Shown: positions 9,338-17,350 of the stretch, piece by piece
Numbering within the stretch: the first letter of the stretch is position 1
Layout of the letters: every line of letters starts with the position of its first letter
Source: Eubacterium sp.
GTDB lineage: Bacteria; Bacillota_A; Clostridia; Lachnospirales; Lachnospiraceae
NCBI GenBank assembly: GCA_023663915.1
Contig: JAMPGN010000011.1
Location: 1-37,178, forward strand
Direction: 5' to 3'
Length of the DNA stretch: 37,178 nt
Notes under the pieces: model-generated
Database searches by the model: none
What the model saw: only the letters and a program-made list of their open reading frames with translations
Told to the model about the DNA's origin: nothing
Program-made: the position numbers and the translations under genes

Positions 9338-11620
9338 ATGATTGAGCAAGGTACGATTTTAGACAATACATATCAAATTATCAAACCAATCGGGTCGGGA
9401 GGAGGAGGAGAAATTTATCTGGCCGATCATCTGCGATTGGAGAAAACGGTTGTTATCAAAAAAATTAAGGACAGCGTGAAAGGTCTTATTGCGGACCGCG
9501 GGGAAGCAGATGTACTAAAGAATCTGCGCCATCCCTATCTTCCCCAGATAACGGACTATTTCATAGAAAACAATCAAGTATATACGGTCATGGAGTACAT
9601 TGAAGGAGAAAGCTTTCAGCAGCTGTTGGAAGCTGGAAGAAAATTTGCGGCGAAGGATATTGTCAAGTGGGGCACACAGTTATCCGAGGTGCTGGCTTAT
9701 CTGCACAGTCAGAAGCCGCCTATTATACATAGGGATATTAAGCCGGCAAATATCATGTTGACGCCGGAAGGCGATATCCGGCTGATCGATTTCAATGTGT
9801 CATTGGGACAGGAAGAGTATGTTGGCGTTTTGGCGCACTCAGATGGTTACTCTCCCGTGGAACAGTATGGAATTATGCGGGGCGAGAACAGAAGTTTCGC
9901 AGGGGAAAGGGACGGTGTAAGAATAGAAGGAACAGCACGATTAGGCAGAACGGCACAAGGTGGTGAGAATGGAACAGAAACACAGTTACTGATGGATTCT
10001 GGTGACGAGACGGCGATTCTTCGTGGAGAACAGGACGATGAAACAGAGCTTTTATGCTATGACAGTGGAGAGACAGGAAACGAAAGGAGGGGCGAAGATA
10101 ATGCACAGTTTTCTATCAGCAGTATGGAACGAAAGTATACGCGCCTGCCCATGGTAAATGAGCAGTCCGACATATACAGCCTTGGCGCAACACTGTACCA
10201 TATGATCACTGGGAAGCGTCCTCGAAAGGCGACGGAACAGGTGATACCCTTAAGCGAGTGTTGCGATCATGCAAGTGACGGACTGATTTATATTATAGAC
10301 AAGGCTATGCAGAAAGATCCGGATAAGCGTTTTCGCACAGCGGATAAAATGCACGACGCATTTGTGAATATTAGGAAACTGGATCATGAATATGTTTCTT
10401 ATGCATTGAAAAGGGATGTTTTATTTGGCATTGTAATTATAGCGGCATGTTGTAGTATTATCTGCACTGTATTAGGTTATAAGATGATGAGGACAGAGGA
10501 ATATAATACCTATGTGCAGCAGATAGAAGTAGCGAACGGATACGTTCAGCAGGGACAGATGGAGCAGGCGTGTGAAGTCTGTGAACGGGCGGTGGAGATG
10601 AGACCGGAAGATCTGGCGGCTTATGTGGAGCTGGTGCATATTTATTATGTATGGCAGAAATACGAGGAAGGCATCGAGCGGGTAGAGCAGCTAGAAGTTG
10701 ACACTGGGGGACTTACAGAGGAGACCGGCGCCCAGTGGGCAGCCTTACAATTTTTATCCGGAGAGTGTTATATGGAGTTGGGCGCATTTGCGTCTGCGGC
10801 AGATTGCTATCAGAATGCCATTGCGTTTCAACCAGAGATGGGCGAGTATTATACGAGATGTGCAATCGCGCTGGCACGTGCAGGAAGCCCGGAAGAAGCG
10901 GAGACCTTCTTAGAGGAAGCGCTGCAAAGGGGGATCAATGATGCGGTTCTTTATTTGACCAAGGCTGAAATCATGCTGAGTGAAGGGCAGTATACAGAGG
11001 CGGAGACGCTTATTTATCAAGCGTTGGAAATGGCACAGGACAGCGATATAAGCTATCATGCATACCTGACTGCTGCAAAGCTCTATGAGGACGGTGCAGA
11101 AGAAATAGACAATGCCGCCGAGAAGGAAAAAGAGCTTCTTGAAGCGGCTGTCAGAGACTTGGAGAACAGCTATGCCTTAAGTCTATCGGAGAAGCTTGGA
11201 GATGTATATTATGAGCTGGCAAGGCAGGAAAGGGATGTGGCGCAGGCAAAGACCTATTATGAGAACGCATTAGTATGTTTTACGGATATTTTTCAGAGTG
11301 GTTACCAGAATTTTCATGTTATGCAAAATATGGCGGTTATTAACCAAATGCTGGAAGACTATGAGGAGGCAGAAAAGATTTTACTGGATATGATTGAAAT
11401 ATATCCGGAGAATTATCGGGGATATATGTATCTTGCGCTGCTATATACGGAAATCCAGAATAAGATTTCTATAGAAAAGCGGGATTACAGCGCTATCTTT
11501 ACATATTATGATAAGGCGGAAACGTTATACCAAAGAGAATTGAATAATGGTGAAGGAATAGATGTCAATATGCAGATTCTTGGGAATATGATAGAGGATT
11601 TTAGGAAACTGTCAGATTAA
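9338..11620 (+). CDS. Transmembrane Ser/Thr protein kinase with extracytoplasmic TPRs
   Basis: This 760-aa Hanks-type kinase has a Gly-rich loop GSGGGG (19-24), Lys41 in VVIKK, Glu56 of helix C, HRDIKPAN (131-138) and the metal motif DFN at 151-153 where DFG is usual. The activation-segment end is SPVEQYG (172-178), and DIYSLG lies at 278-283. Between the last two is an unusual Glu/Asp/Gly-rich insert of about 90 residues (180-268). It carries ETQLL, ETAIL and ETELL with Thr215, Thr225 and Thr236, each with Leu at +3. One membrane segment (about 361-381) is followed by multiple TPR units to the C-terminus, in place of PASTA repeats. Start ATG 9338 has AGAGGAG at 9321-9327 and begins the kinase homology directly. 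The PP2C at 25601 is the probable opposing phosphatase, and the FHA proteins at 22712 and 24012 the probable readers. Confidence 0.9.
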   Translation: MIEQGTILDNTYQIIKPIGSGGGGEIYLADHLRLEKTVVIKKIKDSVKGLIADRGEADVLKNLRHPYLPQITDYFIENNQVYTVMEYIEGESFQQLLEAGRKFAAKDIVKWGTQLSEVLAYLHSQKPPIIHRDIKPANIMLTPEGDIRLIDFNVSLGQEEYVGVLAHSDGYSPVEQYGIMRGENRSFAGERDGVRIEGTARLGRTAQGGENGTETQLLMDSGDETAILRGEQDDETELLCYDSGETGNERRGEDNAQFSISSMERKYTRLPMVNEQSDIYSLGATLYHMITGKRPRKATEQVIPLSECCDHASDGLIYIIDKAMQKDPDKRFRTADKMHDAFVNIRKLDHEYVSYALKRDVLFGIVIIAACCSIICTVLGYKMMRTEEYNTYVQQIEVANGYVQQGQMEQACEVCERAVEMRPEDLAAYVELVHIYYVWQKYEEGIERVEQLEVDTGGLTEETGAQWAALQFLSGECYMELGAFASAADCYQNAIAFQPEMGEYYTRCAIALARAGSPEEAETFLEEALQRGINDAVLYLTKAEIMLSEGQYTEAETLIYQALEMAQDSDISYHAYLTAAKLYEDGAEEIDNAAEKEKELLEAAVRDLENSYALSLSEKLGDVYYELARQERDVAQAKTYYENALVCFTDIFQSGYQNFHVMQNMAVINQMLEDYEEAEKILLDMIEIYPENYRGYMYLALLYTEIQNKISIEKRDYSAIFTYYDKAETLYQRELNNGEGIDVNMQILGNMIEDFRKLSD

Positions 11621-11645
11621 TTCGCATACAGGAGGTGACAGGATA

Positions 11646-11777
11646 GTGGGAAAGGCACTTTTTTGGGGTGGTATAGCAGGATTGGCGTGCTCATTTGTGA
11701 TACTTATTATAATTATAGTATATTTGAAAAAGAAACAGACAAGAATACAGGAAAATCTGGAGAAAAATTACGGATAG
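11646..11777 (+). CDS. 43-aa single-pass membrane micropeptide
   Basis: GTG 11646 is preceded by a near-perfect ribosome site, GGAGGTGA at 11631-11638, seven bases upstream. The frame runs to TAG at 11775-11777. The product has a short N-terminus (MGKALFWGG), one hydrophobic segment (about residues 8-27, with CSFVILIIIIVYL) and a basic/polar tail (KKKQTRIQENLEKNYG). The gene lies 25 bp behind the kinase stop, so it ends the operon started at P1. Its size, membrane segment and position suggest an accessory subunit or modulator of the kinase or TPR protein. That is inference; the family is not recognised. Confidence 0.65.
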   Translation: MGKALFWGGIAGLACSFVILIIIIVYLKKKQTRIQENLEKNYG

Positions 11778-11812
11778 ATTGCGGCGAAATAAAAACAGGC
11801 TGCAAAGGGGTG

Positions 11813-12145
11813 TCAGGAAGAAAGATTTCTGATTTCATAGAGAATATTAAGAATGTGTTCCAACTGTTCACTATTAAAAGAATTCAGAATTTCTATACCG
11901 ACATCTTTATTAAAGCCTTCTTTGTGTCCCAGAACAATATAATCCGCCGATATATTGCAGGCGGAACAGATCTTGAAAATGGTTTTGGCGGTCAGGCTTT
12001 TTTTGCCGCGTTCCACATCAGCGAGAAAGCTGCTCGATATATCGCATTTTTCACTGAATTTTTCACGCGACAAATGCATAGATTCCCGGATTTCCCGAAT
12101 CCTAAGACCGACCATTAAGTTGTAATCTTTTTCTAAATACATCAT
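11813..12145 (-). CDS. XRE-family DNA-binding regulator
   Basis: This 110-aa protein has an N-terminal helix-turn-helix of the Cro/C1 type at about residues 13-67. Visible features are RIREIRESMHLSREKFSEK, ISSSFLADVERGKKSLT as recognition helix and turn, and KICSACNISADYIVLG. A short C-terminal helical tail (SEQLEHILNILYEIRN) probably dimerises. I chose the first ATG of the pair at 12145/12142 because AAAGGCGGG precedes it by five bases; the upstream frame extension lacks protein character. The gene is divergent from the Tad operon and convergent with the kinase operon, and twin palindromes sit upstream of both operons. It is the natural candidate to bind TCTATAGA, as activator or repressor. 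Its own promoter was not identified with confidence. Confidence 0.85.
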   Translation of the reverse strand: MMYLEKDYNLMVGLRIREIRESMHLSREKFSEKCDISSSFLADVERGKKSLTAKTIFKICSACNISADYIVLGHKEGFNKDVGIEILNSFNSEQLEHILNILYEIRNLSS

Positions 12146-12277
12146 GATAACCCGCCTTTCCGTGAAAGACCTTGATAGATCGTGGAACAATGTTCTTGCT
12201 TCAACCTTATAACCATAGCGAGTGAAATACATCTATTTTATGAATAGTATAGCAACATTTAGTATGTTAAAATATAT

Positions 12278-12337
12278 TCTATAGAATATGTAAATATACT
12301 CTATAGAATTGACATGAGGCGGAATTAGAGATATAAT
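12278..12337 (+). promoter_or_regulatory. Promoter P2 of the Tad operon with twin operators
   Basis: TTGACA at 12309-12314 and TATAAT at 12332-12337 have a 17-bp spacer, both boxes matching consensus exactly. Two perfect TCTATAGA palindromes lie at 12278-12285 and 12300-12307, centre to centre 22 bp, the second ending one base before the -35. Spacing equals that of P1 at every element. The expected start of transcription is near 12344, leaving a leader of about 29 nt to ATG 12373. The sites lie about 135 bp upstream of the divergent regulator gene, so autoregulation is possible. Confidence 0.85.
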
Positions 12338-12372
12338 TTATTTTGAGCTTAAAGACAAAGTGGTGATGTCAG

Positions 12373-13443
12373 ATGAAAATAAAGATATTTATATGTTCTG
12401 TGGATACAACGTATTGTAAGAAATTAGTACACTATTTTGATTCGCATTATTATGATAAGTTTCAATGGAATATTTATACACAGTTTCAATATATGCGACA
12501 AATGCTCCAGACAGATACGGTAGATATTATACTGATCGGTGAAGAGATGAAAGAAGAACTCTGGGAGTCAGACCGGAAACTGCTGGAAGGAAAATTATGG
12601 GCTTATCTGACGGAACACGAGAGCGGGTTGGTGGAAGGGGAATGGTATTTTCAAAAATATCAGCGTGCAGACCAGATTTACAGGGATTTACTAGATATTT
12701 ATGCGAAGAAAGAACATATCCACTATGAATACCAGCCGATCCACAGTAGTAAGACGGCTTTTGTCGCATTTATATCAGCAAGCGGCGGCAGCGGCGTATC
12801 TACGATTGCCGCTGCGGCGGCAATCGCATTTTCGCAAATGGAAAAAGTATTGTATCTGAATTTGGAGGAGATCGGTTCTGTCAGGCTTACCTTTACAGGA
12901 GAGAGCAAAGTCTGTTTTGACGAATTGATTTATGCGATCAAGAGCAGACGAAATACACTACAGTTAAAACTTGAGAGCTCTGTGTCCAGAGATGAGACAG
13001 GAACTTATTATTTTAAGGAGTGTGCCAATCCTATGGATCTGCAAACGCTCTCAGCAGAAGATATCGAAGAATTGTTGAAGGCTGTGGAAGCGTCCAAGGT
13101 ATATGATAAGGTGATGATTGATCTGGGAAGCAGATTGGATGAGAAAGCGGTCATGGTAATGTCAATGGCAAATCGTGTGGCTGTTATAACAGATCAGAGT
13201 GAAATTGCGGAGGTTAAATTACAGCGTTATTTGAAATATATCCAGACAGTAGAAGAAGTCCGGCAGGCGGATATACTTTCGAAGATGTGCATCTATTTCA
13301 ATAAGACATTAAAGGGTACAAGACAGCCGGAGCAACTGTCCCAGATCAAGGTATGCGGCGCATTTCCCCTAATCGAGAATGGAAATTACAGGGGGATTGT
13401 AGACAGAATATCTAAAATGGAATTGCTACAGGAACTTGGATAA
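12373..13443 (+). CDS. tadZ: TadZ/CpaE-like atypical MinD-family ATPase
   Basis: This 356-aa protein is the first gene of the Tad operon. The N-terminal ~120 residues form a receiver-like domain (CpaE/TadZ type, FICSVDTTYCKKLVHYF). The C-terminal part is a P-loop fold of the MinD/ParA class. The Walker A equivalent reads ISASGGSGVST: relative to KGGxGKST, the first Lys is Ser137 and the second is Val142, so both lysines are lost. Later motifs (DKVMIDLGSR, NRVAVITDQS) fit the family. In Tad systems this protein localises the assembly machine, often to a pole, and loss of canonical ATPase residues is known in TadZ/CpaE proteins. tadA follows after 18 bp. Confidence 0.85.
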   Translation: MKIKIFICSVDTTYCKKLVHYFDSHYYDKFQWNIYTQFQYMRQMLQTDTVDIILIGEEMKEELWESDRKLLEGKLWAYLTEHESGLVEGEWYFQKYQRADQIYRDLLDIYAKKEHIHYEYQPIHSSKTAFVAFISASGGSGVSTIAAAAAIAFSQMEKVLYLNLEEIGSVRLTFTGESKVCFDELIYAIKSRRNTLQLKLESSVSRDETGTYYFKECANPMDLQTLSAEDIEELLKAVEASKVYDKVMIDLGSRLDEKAVMVMSMANRVAVITDQSEIAEVKLQRYLKYIQTVEEVRQADILSKMCIYFNKTLKGTRQPEQLSQIKVCGAFPLIENGNYRGIVDRISKMELLQELG

Positions 13444-13461
13444 GGTACAGAGGGGAAGGTT

Positions 13462-14700
13462 ATGCCGCAGATGATCATGGCAAAAGAACAGGAAGATATT
13501 AGGAAAAAGATTCTGGATAACATCAATCTGACCAAAACGACGGATGAGATGTTGGAAAACCAAGTTCGCAAAGAAGTAGATGCGTACTTTAAAGAAAGAT
13601 ATGTTTCGATAGAAGAAAAAGCCTTCTTGGCGGATCAGATATTCAGTTCCATTCGGGGCTTTGGGCTTTTGGATACAATTATGAACGATGATACGATTAC
13701 GGAAGTTATGATCAATGGTCCTAATGAGATATTTATTGAAAAATCGGGGAAATTGATTGCATTAGAGGAGCGGTTTGAAAGCGAGGAAAAACTGCAGGAT
13801 ATTATACAAAGAATTGTGGCGCTGGCGGGCAGGGAAGTGAATCAGGCAAATCCGATCGTGGATACCAGACTGCCAGACGGTTCCCGTGTCAATGTGGTAT
13901 TGCCGCCGATTTCATTAAAAGGATCTGTAGTTACGATCCGAAAATTTTCCAAGGAACCGATGACGGTAGAAAGGCTGATCCGTTACGGCTCCATTACACC
14001 GCAGATCGCAGACGTACTCCGGATACTTGTGAGAGCGAAGTACAATATATTTATCTGTGGCGGAACTGGTTCGGGTAAGACTACCTTTTTGAATGCGATT
14101 TCCAATTTTGTTCCTTCGGACGAGCGTGTGATCACGATTGAGGATTCGGCGGAATTACAGATTGCCAATATAGATAATCTGGTTAGTCTGGAGACCAGAA
14201 ATGCCAATACGGCGGGAGCGGGGGCAATTACGATCAGAGACTTGATCAAATCAGCGCTTCGTATGCGGCCGGATCGTATTGTCGTAGGAGAAGTCAGGGG
14301 AGCAGAAGCGCTTGACATGCTGCAGGCAATGAATACGGGGCACGACGGCTCCCTCTCAACGGGACATGCCAATTCCTCAAGGGATATGCTGAGCCGACTG
14401 GAGACGATGGTCTTGACGGGAGCGGAAGGACTTCCGTTGGAGGCGGTGAGACAGCAGATCGCTTCGGCGGTGGATATTATCATTCATCTTTCAAGGCTAC
14501 GTGACCGCTCACGAAAAACAATGGAGATCACAGAAGTGGTGAAATATGAAAAAGGAGAGATACGATTAAATCCATTGTACCAGTTTGAAGAGGATGAGTA
14601 TTCTACGATCGATAAGGTAAGCGGCGTATTAAAGAGGACGGATAATCCGCTGATCAACGATTTTAAGTTAAAGCTGATGGGGTATAGAGGAAAAATATAG
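13462..14700 (+). CDS. tadA: Tad pilus assembly/secretion ATPase (CpaF/TadA)
   Basis: This 412-aa hexameric secretion ATPase powers pilus assembly at the cytoplasmic face. Walker A is GGTGSGKTT (200-208). The Asp box region is VITIEDSAELQ, Walker B is RIVVGEVRG with Glu277, and the His box is LSTGHANS. The N-terminal domain has TEVMINGPNEIFIEKSG, typical of CpaF/VirB11-like proteins. Length matches the family. Start ATG 13462 follows GGGGAAGG. The tadB start lies nine bases past the stop, so translation is probably coupled. Confidence 0.95.
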   Translation: MPQMIMAKEQEDIRKKILDNINLTKTTDEMLENQVRKEVDAYFKERYVSIEEKAFLADQIFSSIRGFGLLDTIMNDDTITEVMINGPNEIFIEKSGKLIALEERFESEEKLQDIIQRIVALAGREVNQANPIVDTRLPDGSRVNVVLPPISLKGSVVTIRKFSKEPMTVERLIRYGSITPQIADVLRILVRAKYNIFICGGTGSGKTTFLNAISNFVPSDERVITIEDSAELQIANIDNLVSLETRNANTAGAGAITIRDLIKSALRMRPDRIVVGEVRGAEALDMLQAMNTGHDGSLSTGHANSSRDMLSRLETMVLTGAEGLPLEAVRQQIASAVDIIIHLSRLRDRSRKTMEITEVVKYEKGEIRLNPLYQFEEDEYSTIDKVSGVLKRTDNPLINDFKLKLMGYRGKI

Positions 14701-14709
14701 GGGTGGAAT

Positions 14710-15507
14710 ATGACGTTTTTCAAGAAAGAAGAACCATATGAACCGATTGGATCTTTGATCGGGGACGGAGATGATTATCACATCTATCAAATGACAGTAC
14801 AGGACAGGATAATAGCCGGCGTGATCGGTATGGGAATAGGCGGTATCGTTGCTTACCTGTTTTTTCACAATATTGTTGTGACGGTTGCAGCGGCGGTTGT
14901 GGTTGCAGTTTTGGCGCAGGGGATGTACCGAAGAAGCCGGATTAAAAAAAGAAAGAAAAATCTGCTGTTACAATTTAAGGATTTATTGGAGGCACTGACA
15001 TCGTCATTTTCAACGGGTAAAAATGCATTGGATTCTTTTAAGGATGCGTGGAAGGATTTGGAACAGGTCTATGGTGATCAGGCGGATATTACGCAGGAAC
15101 TGGAAATCATTGTGGCAGGAATGGAACACAATATCATCATTGAAGAGCTTCTGGGTAATTTTGCCATGCGGAGCGGACTGGAAGACGTGGCAAGCTTTGC
15201 GGACGTGTTTAGGGTGTCCTTGCGGCAGGGGGCAAATATAAAAGATATCATTGCATCAACCAGAGACGTTATCAGTGACAAGATCGAGATCGAGATGGAG
15301 ATTCAGACGATTATTGCAGGCAGTCAGAATGAATTAAATCTGATGATGGTGATGCCGTTAATTATTCTGGTGAGTTTAGGCGGTATGGGGAGCGATATGA
15401 CGGCGGCGTCCAATACATTTGTCAATGTGGTTATTAAGCTGGCGGCGCTGGGCATGTTCTATCTGGCTTATTATCTGGGACGTAAATTTACAGATATCAA
15501 GATATAG
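14710..15507 (+). CDS. tadB: TadB-like inner membrane platform protein (T2SF domain)
   Basis: This 265-aa protein has membrane segments at about residues 35-75 (IIAGVIGMGIGGIVAYLFF and the following Ala/Val stretch) and near the C-terminus (LMMVMPLIILVSLGG; VVIKLAALGMFYLAYYLG). They flank a cytoplasmic helical T2SF domain (about 90-205, FKDLLEALTSSFSTGKN; EVLGNF-like region; FADVFRVSLRQGANI). It pairs with tadC to form the platform that couples TadA to pilin extraction. Start ATG 14710 follows GGGGTGG. It is slightly short for TadB, as usual in Gram-positive Tad loci. Confidence 0.9.
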   Translation: MTFFKKEEPYEPIGSLIGDGDDYHIYQMTVQDRIIAGVIGMGIGGIVAYLFFHNIVVTVAAAVVVAVLAQGMYRRSRIKKRKKNLLLQFKDLLEALTSSFSTGKNALDSFKDAWKDLEQVYGDQADITQELEIIVAGMEHNIIIEELLGNFAMRSGLEDVASFADVFRVSLRQGANIKDIIASTRDVISDKIEIEMEIQTIIAGSQNELNLMMVMPLIILVSLGGMGSDMTAASNTFVNVVIKLAALGMFYLAYYLGRKFTDIKI

Positions 15508-15531
15508 GGCATATAAGGAAAGGAACAGAAG

Positions 15532-16398
15532 ATGCAGAGTACATTTCAGCTCGCGATGCTGGTGCCCACAACGCTGGTCGTTCTGGGCTGGGTGATACTG
15601 GCGTTAAAATACGAGGAAAAATTTGAAGAAATCACCTCTTCCATTAATCCGGATGACTATCCGCTGAGCAGTCTGTTTTATATTGGGTTTGAAGTAATGG
15701 AGCTTGTGCATTTTAACATCAAGTCGGATGCGTCCAGAAAGAAAGTTAAACTGATGTCAGAAGTGTATGGGAAGAAATATGCCGAATACTATTATTATGT
15801 ATCAGTGGGCGGAAAAATTACATATGTGATCACTGTATTCCCCATCATTTTCTTGTTGGCGCTCCTCGCCAATAATCCGATGGCGTTGCTGTTTGGTATC
15901 GTCCTTGCGGCGCTTTTCGTATGGTATATGAACGAGATTTTCCAGGATAAACTGAATGCGAGAAGAGAAGAAATTCTGGCGGAATTTCCACAGGTTTTAT
16001 CCAAGATGACATTGCTTGTTAATTCCGGAATGCTTCTTCGCGATGCATGGAATCTGATAGCTAGACAGTCGGACAGCATACTGTTTCAGGAGATGCAACT
16101 GACGGCAGCGCAGCTCAATAACGGTGTATCTGAGGCAGCGGCGTATCGGGAGTTTGCCGAGCGGTGCGGTATAAAGGAAATTAGGAAGTTTGCGTCTATG
16201 GTGATACAGGGATTGGAAAAGGGCGCTTCTGAACTGACGATGTTTTTAAAGGATATGGCGGATGAGATGTGGACGGAGAAGCGTAATCTGGTGAAACAGA
16301 AAGGGGAACAGGCAAACGCTAAGCTGCTGATCCCAACAGTTATCATTTTTATTGGTATTTTATTTATGATCATGGCACCTGTCATTACAGGGTTATAA
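15532..16398 (+). CDS. tadC: TadC-like platform protein (T2SF domain)
   Basis: This 288-aa protein has an N-terminal membrane segment (LVPTTLVVLGWVILAL), a pair of segments at about 87-130 and a C-terminal segment (LLIPTVIIFIGILFMIMAP). The T2SF helical region (about 145-255) contains FPQVLSKMTLLVNSGMLLRDAW and FASMVIQGLEKGASEL, the usual GxxLxxA-type hallmark. It is the second subunit of the pilus platform. Start ATG 15532 follows AGGAAAGGAA. A 51-bp gap with a strong ribosome site separates it from the pilin gene. Confidence 0.9.
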   Translation: MQSTFQLAMLVPTTLVVLGWVILALKYEEKFEEITSSINPDDYPLSSLFYIGFEVMELVHFNIKSDASRKKVKLMSEVYGKKYAEYYYYVSVGGKITYVITVFPIIFLLALLANNPMALLFGIVLAALFVWYMNEIFQDKLNARREEILAEFPQVLSKMTLLVNSGMLLRDAWNLIARQSDSILFQEMQLTAAQLNNGVSEAAAYREFAERCGIKEIRKFASMVIQGLEKGASELTMFLKDMADEMWTEKRNLVKQKGEQANAKLLIPTVIIFIGILFMIMAPVITGL

Positions 16399-16449
16399 AT
16401 ACATGATAGATAAACCATAAAGCGAAACACAGGAGGAGAAGGAGAGCGT

Positions 16450-16659
16450 ATGAAAACATTTTTGGAAATCAGGAAATTGCAGGCGGAGAGGGCTTTAAGA
16501 GAAAAGCTGGAACAACTGGTGCAGGAGGAGGGCGATACAAATTTCGTGGCAATCATCATCATCATCGTGATACTGATCGCGATTGCGGGAATTTTTCGAG
16601 AGAAGCTGACGGAGGCGGTTGAAGCAGTGTTCGAGAAGCTGATGGACTTCATCGGATAA
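16450..16659 (+). CDS. Flp-like pilin (candidate major Tad pilin)
   Basis: This 69-aa protein has an amphipathic, highly charged N-terminus (residues 1-27), then EEG at 26-28, a hydrophobic helix (about 31-49, with a run of five Ile) and an amphipathic C-terminal helix (REKLTEAVEAVFEKL). Size, single hydrophobic helix and position after tadC fit Flp1-like pilins. The prepilin-peptidase site would be Gly28-Asp29, but residue +5 is Val33 instead of the usual Glu. The unusually strong ribosome site AGGAGGAGAAGGAG at 16431-16444 fits a structural protein needed in bulk. A non-pilin membrane peptide remains possible. Confidence 0.65.
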   Translation: MKTFLEIRKLQAERALREKLEQLVQEEGDTNFVAIIIIIVILIAIAGIFREKLTEAVEAVFEKLMDFIG

Positions 16660-16663
16660 TGGC

Positions 16664-17329
16664 ATGAATATGAAGAATGAAAAGGGCGCCGTTATGGTGG
16701 AGACAGTCATCGTACTGCCGATTGTGCTATTGACTGTCTTTGTCTTTATTTATTTAGGGTTATTCAAACTGCAGGAGATGGCGATGCTCTATCAGGTGCA
16801 GCGCATAGCGCATCAAGGAGCCCATGTTCTGGCAACGCCCGGCTATCAGGAACTAGGGGAATACAAGGACAAGCGGATCGATTTCTGGACCGATCCCGCG
16901 GATGTGAACGATTATTATCGGGCGGCACATAAGGATCTACTTGTTCTATATAGAGAAATTGCCGGTTATAAAGCATGGACCAGCGAGAGTGAGCTACAGA
17001 GTTTCATGGATCGTGTGGCGCAGAGTACGCTACTGTTGGCAGGCGGTTCATATGCGGATAATACGGTGACTGTCGAGAGGGGATTGTTTGCGACCAGAAT
17101 TAAGGCGGAAGTGTCTTTTGGTTTCCCTACGCCGGGCGTCATGCGTTATTTCGGATATCCGGATACACTTTCCTATAAACAGTCTGCGACGGCAACTGCG
17201 CTCAATCCAGCCTCTTTTGTGCGTATGGTAGATCTGGCAGGAGATGCCCTTACGGTTGTAAGCGAGAAACTGGGCATTAAGGGTGATCTTGATAAGATCA
17301 TGAATGGAATCGTAGAGTATGTATTTTAA
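16664..17329 (+). CDS. TadE-like pseudopilin 1
   Basis: This 221-aa protein has a canonical type IV prepilin leader: short charged MNMKNEKG, cleavage after Gly8, and Glu13 at position +5 of the mature form. A hydrophobic helix VIVLPIVLLTVFVFIYLG follows, then an extracytoplasmic domain with GAHVLATPGYQEL. This is the TadE layout (minor pseudopilin processed by the peptidase at 20674). It starts four bases after the pilin stop. The domain beyond residue 60 has no motif I recognise. Confidence 0.8.
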   Translation: MNMKNEKGAVMVETVIVLPIVLLTVFVFIYLGLFKLQEMAMLYQVQRIAHQGAHVLATPGYQELGEYKDKRIDFWTDPADVNDYYRAAHKDLLVLYREIAGYKAWTSESELQSFMDRVAQSTLLLAGGSYADNTVTVERGLFATRIKAEVSFGFPTPGVMRYFGYPDTLSYKQSATATALNPASFVRMVDLAGDALTVVSEKLGIKGDLDKIMNGIVEYVF

Positions 17330-17350
17330 ACGGGAAGGCTGAGAAAAGGC

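Noticed and set aside
8919..9371. Minus-strand frames over the repeat (Gly-Val-Gly-Ser-rich and Arg/Cys-rich)
   Set aside because: They are artefacts of the periodic repeat, with no ribosome sites and no matching domain.
11468..11475. A third perfect TCTATAGA within the kinase gene
   Set aside because: It lies in coding sequence (KISIEK), has no partner 22 bp away and no promoter boxes, so it is probably chance.
12146..12232. N-terminal extension of the XRE regulator frame
   Set aside because: The ribosome site and the helix-turn-helix register favour ATG 12145; the extension is basic and featureless.
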